DNA of 64,000 bases. Source: Portulaca oleracea. Taxonomy: Eukaryota; Streptophyta; Magnoliopsida; Caryophyllales; Portulacaceae. Within the stretch, counting starts at the first letter, position 1; every line of letters starts with the position of its first letter. Positions 55,945 through 64,000 of the stretch are shown here, in pieces. The position numbers and the translations under genes were made by a program. The DNA lies in contig CM055869.1 in the NCBI GenBank assembly GCA_029582165.1, positions 56,183,518 to 56,247,517 of the forward strand. Reading direction: 5' to 3'. Under the pieces are notes generated by a model. It worked only from the letters and a program-made list of their open reading frames with translations. It searched no databases and was not told the DNA's origin.

Positions 55945-58900
55945 AAAACAAAACTAGGCATCAAGTTTATAAATTTATAGAAGGTGGGGGGCCAAACACT
56001 TGCATTACAACGTATTGATCGGCATAAAAAAAGGGTGAAGCAAAGACATGAAAGGCAGGGCATGCAGCTTCTATTAAATTACATACTACTAGAAATAAAT
56101 AGTCTCTACCCTAAAATTATAATGAGACATTAATACTTTTCTCCTTATATTATATCGAATCCAATGACATTGTATTCATTTCTAGTACTACATGGGAAAT
56201 CACACAAGGAAGTGTAGGTTTGTACTTTGTTAATTCTCATTTTCCCACCAAAATTTACCAAATACTCTTTTTTATTGCGTGCCTTCAGCGTATATGTAGA
56301 CTTGTGAAACGGGTGAGTCAAATGACTTTATGTCAGGTGAAGATCACTTCAAGTTATCATTTGAACAAACGGTTTTGGGTTAGGTTGGGTTTGATTCTGC
56401 ATTCTTTCTATATCTCCTTAACCCTCATATCAGTAACAACAGGACTATAAGTATGTTGTTGTTGTAGTAGTAATTTTTGTATTTTGATAACTATTTTAAC
56501 AATTTTATTATTAATAAATAAACTATTCTCCGTATATTTTCTTTGTTAAGTTCACAAATACTCTTTCTTACTATCTCCATCCCTTGATATTTATCATCAA
56601 ATTATCTTTCTTTTTTTAAAAAATCAAGATAAAAACATCTTCATTTATAAAACACCAAATGATGCTTATAGTTAAAAGAATGAATGGATAATTTTAGATC
56701 TAAAATATAAATATTAATTGGATTTTCATATAACTAATACAAAACTTATTGATGTCTGCAGATTCCAAAGTTATAACTATCTTGTCATAAATTTTCTTTA
56801 ATAACTCTACATTTTTCTTAAATAATGATTCTACATCGAACTTTAACATCGGCAAACCTCATAATTTGTGCTATAGTGATTTGAAATTAAAAATTAATTT
56901 CCATCCCACGTACGTACTAGCCACACCATTTGATCAAATCTGTATAAAATTCTTTTTAAAAAAGAAAAACCTATATAAGGGTAAACTATAACTCTTACGT
57001 ATGAAAAAGAGACAAACTTAATTTATTAAAGCTTAAAACTGAACTCTCAATTAGAATATGAAATGATCAACTTGGTGCTTACCATCTACATAAATGTCAA
57101 TGAGAACCCTAAAAGATTGGAAGCTAAGTTTTCTAGAAAGAAAAGGAGAGAATAGAAAGAGGGGGTCTGCGTCATCTAATTAATTTTCTTATCTATATTT
57201 ATATTATTGTGATAATATATTTGAAACTTGAAATTAGAGGTCTGAGAATGATTTATGACTTAGGAGCATCGACTAATCAAAATTAAGAAAAAATAGTATT
57301 TATTGAAAAATTTTAAACTACATATCTATTTACCAACAACTTGTTAAAATTATGGGAGTAAACGCTAAGTATATTCTCAAAATCATGACATATATATTCA
57401 GTGAAAACATGAGCCTGTTGGAATGGAGAAGGGAAGCAAACCTTTCCCAAAAGCGGAGATGGCGATGGGGATGGCGGGATGGGGACAGGTCGGGAACAGA
57501 CACGGACACGGAATGCTTTCCTTGCCCTAAATCCACTCATTTGTCATCTCTAATTTTTGAATGTATAAATTATTCTGAACGCTATAACAAAATACTATCT
57601 TTATATTTTCAGTACGGTAAATAACTAGTACTTACTACTATAAATACTTTTAAAATAAAAAATAAAAGATATAATTATATGTTAGAGAAAAGTAATTGAT
57701 TTACAAACCTCAATCATGGCCATACATTATTTGCTAAACATTATTATTAAATTAACTAATTAATTAATTAATTAATCCATAAGATACTAATTTGTGACAA
57801 CACATATATGAATATAACAAAAGGACAATAGGACATCACATTGACACATTCTTCCTTGTTTATCATTTAACCCCCAAAATGATGAAATAAACCAATGAAG
57901 CCGGTGAAATCAAATCTGCCTCAATACCTTGATTTGGCCCAACTTTTAGAAAACAGTTGACCAAATCCGAAGACTTTTTTGCATGGCTAATTAACTTTAA
58001 AAGGTGTATTTCCTTGGCTCTTTGACACCCAAATCATGGAAAATTAATCAAAAGTTTAATTCACTAATTTAATATGTTATTTTAATTTCATAGTGATATA
58101 TATAATAATAATCTAAAGAAACAAATATCGAAGCCCACTTAGGAGACATGAACAAGCATAGAACCTTCTATGGTGGTCATAGGTGGTCTTTTTTCTTGGC
58201 TCATTTGCCCACAAATCTAACTCCACTATCACTACTTAGCTTGTCATTGGATGAATTATTGTTTTTCCCCCCAAAGATATAATATACAAAAATTTAAGGT
58301 TTCGATAAAATGATTATTAATTTTTTAAATCTTGAGAAAAACAAATTCAATCATCCAACCAAGTTAATTATATATTTATATATGTTACTATAAGTGGTGT
58401 GGTTTTACAATTTTAACAATTGCAGGGAATGAGAAAATTACTACAAACTAGAGAAGGGGAAGTTAAAAAAAACGTATATTAATGTACCAAAGTTATTGTG
58501 TTTATATTGATATTCTTCTAATAAAAATGAATAATAGAGTATTAAAGTTTTATTCTTTTTAATTTATGATAAGTTTGGCCATCAATAATTTTAAAACTAA
58601 TTTTGAAATCACATAATAAAATAAATAAGAATTCAAGAGATGCATAAGTAATTATGCAATTTATCAAAAGATGCATAATTAGTATGTTAGCAAATGTGTT
58701 GATGAGTGCTAACCAATGTTGATTAATCAGTATTGATAGTGGTAAATTGGTAATGAGTGGCTCAGAGTTGATTAGTGATAAAGAGAATAATAAATACCTA
58801 TTATAAATTTAAAAGAACAGTCCTAAATTAAAGTCATATTCAAGAAAGTATATGGTATTACTATAAATATGAGCCTTACTATCACAGTAAGATAAAATAT

Positions 58901-59780
58901 TTGAAAGAGAAAAAACATTGAATAAAAATTGAAGGAAATATTATTAGATATAAAGGCAGTTGATTTCTTTATAAAAAAAAGCAGCTAATTGAAATGAAGA
59001 AGTAGATGCGCCTTGAAGAATAACTCACACAATTAATGTTCAATTGAACTTAATTAAATGTTGTAAATTGTAAGGAATACTTTAAATTGGAATTTTGGAC
59101 GATAATAATATGAATGTTGGGAGTATTGGCTGAAAATAACTCCAATAATTTTGTTGGATAACACTATTTTTAGCAATAGTATACCATTGAGTTTGAAAGG
59201 GATCGACCTAACAAAAATATAACATATCGCTTAATGGTGAAAAGTCGAATGGCGGAGCAAGTGAAGTCCATATTGACCAACTCAAAATTTTGCTATTTCA
59301 ATTCGGAAACAATAAATAAATTGAAAGTCCCAAGTACCTCGATGTGAAGCGAACAATCATATGGATCAATCCCCTTCCAATTTGGTGGTGTACTGGTGTT
59401 GGACAATAATGTCTTAGTTAGTATTGTCATTGTCCAATAAATTATTTCTTACCATTATTCCTACATTTCGTATGATTACTGTTTAAAAACCTTTTTAAAT
59501 TTAAACCTAAAACGAACAAATTTGATAGTAGACTAATATCCAAAGTTGATTGGACCTAAGACATTGTTTAGCATAAATTACCGTGACCTAAATTGATGTA
59601 TTATATTCTTGAACAATAGGAATGATAATTAAGAATATTTAACAATAATAGCCAATTAAAAGTACTTTGTCTTGTTATTGCATATTTGCATTTTGAAATT
59701 TTGATGGTAAATACTATTTAGCTAGCTTGAAAAGGAATTATCTTAGAATCATAGTATATGAGGCTTTTGAAGTAAAGTAA
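55945..59780. other. AT-rich intergenic spacer
   Basis: No gene recognised. GATGGCGATGGGGATGGCGG at about 57460 is a GC-rich island of the hAT-MITE kind, without defined ends. TTAATTAA runs lie at about 57755. Short plus-strand ORFs (for example 56220-56450) have no known domain. Confidence 0.4.
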
Positions 59781-59877
59781 GGCTCCATTCTTTTATGCGG
59801 TACAGCAAGTTACGTAACTTACCGCTACTCACTGCAACTTACAGCACCGTAAATTTACTGCATAAAAGAACAAAACT
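59781..59877. mobile_element. Minimal TTGCGGT-family Tourist-like MITE (97 bp)
   Basis: TAA flanks. Starts GGCTCCATTCTTTTATGCGG and ends GCATAAAAGAACAAAAC. Only AAGTTACGTAACTTACCGC-type sequence remains between the ends. It gives the smallest form of the family and fixes its tips. Confidence 0.7.
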
Positions 59878-60182
59878 TAATAATGACATGAATTCATCGA
59901 TACAACTTTATGACCAATTTAAAAATGATTAGGCTCAGACGGTTAAAGTTGAATCAAAATAGAATCAACAATTAATCAAATTTGTATAGCAAACCAAAAA
60001 TCTTACCTAATTGGCTCAATTACCACCTTTACATACTGACCGGTATAAAGTCAACACAAACATCACAAACGTCACAAATTTAGAGCTCAAGGGATAATAA
60101 ACAAAGGTAGATTATTTTTTTTAAACAAACAAAGTCAATAAGGTTACTATATGAAGATTCTTCTATCAAGGTACTTCTCTAA

Positions 60183-60406
60183 GAGTCTGTTTGGACCCAG
60201 GAAAATATGATGGAAAAAAAATCTCGTGGAATTTTTTTTGGGGTAAAGTAAATTTCTTTCTCTTGTTTGGTTTAAGTAAATTTTGAAGGAAAAAAATTAT
60301 TTTCTATTCAATTTTCTTTTCCTTATTTGGCATGAGGAAAGATACATGGAAAAATAAAATTTGCAAGAAAACTTGTATGATGTGATTTGGGAAAAAAAGA
60401 GAGAGT

Positions 60407-60445
<39 letters not shown>

Positions 60446-60859
60446 AGAGAGATAGAGAGATCGACAAAGAGAGAGAAAAGAGAGTTAGAGAGAGAGAGAG
60501 AGAGAGAGAGCGATAAAGAGAGAGAAAAGAGAGTTAGAGAGAGAAGAAAGTTAGAGAGAAAGAGAGAGAGAGATAAGAGAGTTAGAGAGAGAGAAGAAAG
60601 TTAGAGAGAGAGCGAGAGAGAGAGAGAAACGAGTTAGAGAGAGGATTAAAAGAAAGGTTGGCTTTGATCCAAAATTTTTCTCCCAACTTTCCTTTCATTT
60701 TTAAAGGGAAAATTTTTTATTCATTGTTACTCCAAATTTTCCATGCAATTTTCCAACTATTTTTTTCCATTCCTTTTTCTTCAATCCAAACAAAGGAAAG
60801 ATTTTTATTTTCCAAAATATTTTTTTTTCCATGCTGTTTTCCAAAGTCTAAACGGACCC
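60183..60859. mobile_element. Tourist-like MITE with GA microsatellites
   Basis: TAA on both sides. Starts GAGTCTGTTTGGACCC and ends AGTCTAAACGGACCC. Outer arms of about 180 bp contain GAAAAT/ATTTTC complementarity. The middle (about 60399-60640) is almost wholly GAGA with AGAGAGTTAGAGAG blocks. Confidence 0.75.
60399..60645. repeat. (GA)n-rich microsatellite
   Basis: Compound array of GA runs separated by GTTAGAGAG and GATAAAGAG units, inside the MITE at 60183-60859. Confidence 0.9.
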
Positions 60860-61181
60860 TAATTGTCATTAAATAAAATGGAAGAAAAAAAATAGAAGAG
60901 AGACTAGAATTTAAGATAAGGACAATGATACACATCTTTATTTTGAATTGTCCACATTTCACATTTTTGTAACTTTTAATTATATTTTCTCTAATAATTA
61001 TATATATTTATAACCTATAAAAGTATAATACTTATTAGCTAGTGATCCTAGTGTGGCGCAAGGAAAAATAATCCAATTGTGAATTAATATTTTTGATATC
61101 TCTAACAATCATGTCAATCTATCAATGAATTTGGATAGAACCCTAGGTGACCTGAATATGGATTAGGCAGACCCCTTTAAT
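60860..61181. other. Spacer
   Basis: AT-rich, nothing recognised. Confidence 0.4.
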
Positions 61182-61427
61182 CTAGACTTTAGTGAATCCA
61201 TCCCAAAGAGTGTACTGTAGCCCAAATCGCAGTGTTAAAACTTCTGTCAAAATGATGGAGTTATAACAAACCGGCATAGTACCAACTTTCGCAAGTCTGC
61301 CAAAATAATCTCGAAGAACAAGCACAACCGCTAAACTATGATTGTTTAATAAACCATCAAAGTTCAACTTGACCCACCTTAAATTTGGTCGCTTCCAACA
61401 AACGTGGAAATTATTATTGAATATCAA
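61182..61427 (-). pseudogene. RNase H-like (RVT_3) fragment, LINE-type or plant reverse-transcriptase-like
   Basis: The minus-strand frame of 81 residues contains KRPNLRWVKLNFDGLLNNH, then VLRDYFGRLAKVG, then ILTEVLTLRFGLQYTLWDGF. This is the order W-x-K-x-N-x-D-G / G-x-L-R-D / AE-x-x-AL-x-x-GL of the RNase H domain found at the end of plant LINE reverse transcriptases and related RVT_3 proteins. The usual GAGGVLRD glycines and the AE pair are altered and no reverse transcriptase lies upstream, so this is a dead fragment. Confidence 0.65.
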
Positions 61428-62557
61428 ACAACAAAGAACTAAGACAGGGTCAAACGAACGATGAGAAGAAAATCTACTCCCGACTCTCCGTTCTGCAAAG
61501 CTTCACTTTGGCATAAAAAAGTAGGAAGTAAATAAAATTAATTGGGCGATTCTTTGAGTGTAGCGTATAATCTTAATATATTGTATTTCCAAAACCTTGT
61601 CAAATATTATACATCCTAAAATAGAATATACATCCAAACCAATATTAAAATGGATGATAAGACTTAACCTAGTGATTTTTCCAATTCTTCCAAAATTTTA
61701 ATGTGGATACAAACCCCTCTTTTCTTTTTTTTTTTTGAATCATCACATGTAGCTTGATTTCTTCTGTGAACTTTCAAATTGTTAAATTGAATTTTGTATT
61801 TTTATTAACTACATTTATTTATGAGATTTAAATCTATGTACCCAAACATCATCATGCTTCAGTACTACTAGCTGAGCCACAATATATATATATTTTTTTT
61901 TTCATTTTTGTTTTTCATTTTGAATGGGAGCTTTCAGAAAATTGATATACAAAAGGACATGGAAACCAAAAGGTATTTTGTCTTGATACATGTATTTCTC
62001 ATTAAACCCAGGGAAACTCAGAACCTTATCAACCATTACACAACAAATATTTTGTTTTTGTAGGAATTCCTTTACCTTCCTCTCACTCAAACTTAACCAT
62101 GCATGTTTGACTTTCATATTTCCATTTTGTCATCACATATGCTTATGGCAAAAAAAAAAGCCATTTTCATGAGAGTAAAAATATGGAAGCAAATGGAAGA
62201 ATGTGACACCATCCATGTTAAATAAAAACAAATTCTAATTAATTATTATTTTAAAAATTCCATAGAAAAAGGTCCCCCACACCCCCATCAAGAATGAGCT
62301 CAGTTCACATTTCTATAAAAAATTTAAAATAATTCCCCCCCTATTAAAATTTGCCCAGTTTTTTAATTGTTCTTACAGAAGAAATTATGCATGGGGTTTG
62401 ATGCCCAATTTGAAGTCAACCTAACCCCCTTGCATTTGGTGAAAACATCACCATAAAAGTCATCATCTTTTCATTAAATTTCTCCCTCTGTTTCTTTTTT
62501 TCTGACTACATTTAATAAATAATTAATTAACTTATTCCATTTTTAAAAAAAATTGAG
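61428..62557. other. AT-rich upstream region of ATL13-like gene
   Basis: No gene seen. Contains an imperfect TATATA run at about 61882 followed by a T-run. Confidence 0.4.
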
Positions 62558-62937
62558 TATTACCTCTATTTCATATTATTCCCTCCGTTCCATATTAATT
62601 ATCATTTTGACTAATTTTAACCGTTAATTACTCACAAATTACAATGGAGGTAATTTCACATTGTAACTCATTGTAATTTTGTAAATAATTAACAGTCAAA
62701 ATTGAGTTAAAATGTCGATTAATATGGAATGGAGGGAGCACATGTCATCTCTAGAAATTATGCAGTCGAACATTAAAATTTTTAATCATAAATTTCTTAA
62801 TTCGTAACGAAAAATATTATCTTGAAAGTATAATATTACAATTATTAATAAAATATTATACAAAAAATTATCAGTCATAGAATAATATTAATAAATAATC
62901 AATAAAAAACAAATAATAATATAAAAAAGAGGGAGTA
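62558..62937. mobile_element. Nested Stowaway-like MITEs in the ATL13-like promoter region
   Basis: Outer ends GTATTACCTCTATTTCATATTATT and AATAATATAAAAAAGAGGGAGTAT. An inner copy at about 62577-62740 starts TATTCCCTCCGTTCC and ends GGAATGGAGGGAGCA. The outer right end is about 320 bp before the ATG of the gene. Confidence 0.6.
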
Positions 62938-63257
62938 TTTATTTGCATTAATTCATCCATCCACCATTCTTCCTAGTTCCTCCTCCCCCTTCACTCCCCC
63001 ACTCCTCTTCATTTTTTTCCATTTCCAATTTGAATTCTCAGCATTTACCCTCCCCTGTTTTTCTCATTTATTGCTTCACTACCCACTCACATCACCATCT
63101 CCCTCTTCTTCTTCCTCCTCCTCCTCCTCCCCTTCTCTCTCTTAAAAAAACAAAAACCCAGTTGACTTGCATCTTCAAATTCCCACTTAACCTTCAATCT
63201 TTCCCCCATTTCCCCTCATTTTTCTCCCCTCTACCAAACACAAAACAGGGGAAAAAA
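62938..63257 (+). promoter_or_regulatory. Pyrimidine-rich 5' leader of ATL13-like gene
   Basis: Dominated by CT tracts (CTTCTTCTTCCTCCTCCTCC) ending in AAACAGGGGAAAAAA just before ATG. Typical of plant 5' UTRs. No clear TATA box nearby, so the transcription start is not set. Confidence 0.5.
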
Positions 63258-64000
63258 ATGGGGAAAACAGAGTCACCCTTCTCTCCACCACCACTTCTTC
63301 AACCTCTCCTCTTTCTCTCACCTCCACCACCATTACCACCATCTTCAAATCTTGATTCCAAAATCAGCCCCAGCATTCTCCTGATCATAATAATCCTCGC
63401 GATCATCTTCTTCGTCTCCGGGCTGCTCCACCTCCTCGTCCGGTGCCTCCTCCGACCCGCCGCCCGGATCCGGGACCCGGACGGCCACGACACGGCGGAT
63501 CCCACGGTGCTGCAGGGGCAGCTCCGGCAGCTCTTCCACCTCCACGACGGCGGCGTCGATCAGTCATTCATCGACACCCTCCCGGTGTTCCCATACAAGG
63601 CGATCCTCGGCGTCAAGGACCCGTTTGATTGCGCGGTTTGTTTGTGTGAGTTTGAGGCTGAGGATAAGTTGCGATTATTGCCAAAGTGTAGTCATGCTTT
63701 CCATGTCGAGTGTATCGATACGTGGTTGTTATCGCACTCGACATGCCCGCTTTGTAGGTTCAGCTTGCTCAATGGGTTCAATGGCGGCGGTGGCGGGGCG
63801 AATGGGGGGAGTCATGTGCCATTTCCGTTTGTTTGCGTGCTCGAGAGTTCGAGGGATATGGGGGATTCGTTCCCAGTCCCGGTCCCGGATTCGGATTCGA
63901 ATCCGGGTGGGGAGGGAGAGGTGGGTTCGGGGTTAGGGTTGGGAGGTGGGTCGGGGAGGGTTGGGTCGGATTTGGGGTTGGAGGGTCGGAGGAAGGAGGA
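63258..64000 (+). CDS. ATL13: RING-H2 E3 ubiquitin ligase, ATL13-like, 5' part (cut by window end)
   Basis: An open frame from ATG 63258 to the last base, 247 codons, no intron, as usual for ATL genes. Order: Ser/Pro-rich N-terminus, a membrane segment at about residues 38-62 ([20 protein letters not shown]), basic stretch, [19 protein letters not shown], the ATL-type GLD region ([12 protein letters not shown], about 100-111), then a RING-H2 with C125, C128, C144, H146, H149, C152, C163 and C166, including the conserved W156. A Gly-rich linker follows with [10 protein letters not shown], as in ATL13. ATL proteins are membrane-anchored E3 ligases often tied to defence and growth responses. The ATL13 branch has little known function. 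Up to about 63620 the codons are very GC-rich. Close paralogues ATL46 and ATL47 are alternative names. Confidence 0.95.
   Translation, partial: MGKTESPFSPPPLLQPLLFLSPPPPLPPSSNLDSKISPSILLIIIILAIIFFVSGLLHLLVRCLLRPAARIRDPDGHDTADPTVLQGQLRQLFHLHDGGVDQSFIDTLPVFPYKAILGVKDPFDCAVCLCEFEAEDKLRLLPKCSHAFHVECIDTWLLSHSTCPLCRFSLLNGFNGGGGGANGGSHVPFPFVCVLESSRDMGDSFPVPVPDSDSNPGGEGEVGSGLGLGGGSGRVGSDLGLEGRRKE

Noticed and set aside
60399..60645. The GA-rich tract as a GAGA-type promoter element
   Set aside because: It lies inside a MITE with TAA duplications and no transcription unit follows it.

Overview
The window is nuclear DNA from a flowering plant, most likely a eudicot. It is AT-rich, its introns have plant-type borders, it carries two plant-specific E3 ubiquitin ligase genes, and most of the rest is nested plant transposable elements. 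The species cannot be named from sequence alone. Only two protein genes are well supported. (1) A complete ten-exon XBAT32-type ankyrin-RING E3 ligase lies on the minus strand (10189-14845). I rebuilt it exon by exon: 486 residues, every junction in frame, one GC-AG intron. (2) The first 247 codons of an ATL13-type RING-H2 ligase lie on the plus strand (63258-64000) and run off the end of the window. A third unit at about 7486-8740, with a TATA box, a 46-codon ORF and an intron-like tail, is uncertain.

Layout. 1-10 kb: a cluster of small DNA transposons, chiefly a PIF/Harbinger (Tourist)-like MITE family with TTA/TAA target duplications and internal TTGCGGT-type repeats, plus a MULE-like element and a hAT MITE with another MITE inside it. 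10-15.3 kb: the XBAT32-like gene. 16.1-23.6 kb: a solo LTR (TSD CCCAT) split by a 4-kb non-autonomous CACTA element (TSD TTT), which carries palindromic subterminal arrays, a 109-bp tandem array and two long imperfect hairpins. 25-27 kb: a foldback element with a hAT element in its loop, then another hAT MITE. 29.2-32.4 kb: a mosaic of decayed Ty1/copia pieces. 35.6-36.7 kb: one Tourist-like MITE inside another. 36.7-53.4 kb: two gag-only LTR retrotransposons of the same family on the minus strand, one inserted in the other, each with a matching 5-bp TSD (outer AACGT, inner CCATC). 53.7-55 kb: a TGAGCAT-rich minisatellite. 55-62.9 kb: AT-rich spacer with MITEs and a LINE-type RNase H remnant. 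62.9-64 kb: the ATL13-like gene.

The two host genes both encode RING E3 ligases, but they are about 48 kb apart and nothing suggests they work together. The least ordinary observations are the CACTA element with two long hairpins, whose arrangement recalls small-RNA loci carried by CACTA elements such as rice miR820, and the gag-only retrotransposon pair, which carries a palindromic motif occurring in two interchangeable forms. Gag-only elements must borrow reverse transcriptase and integrase, so an autonomous partner should exist elsewhere in the genome.
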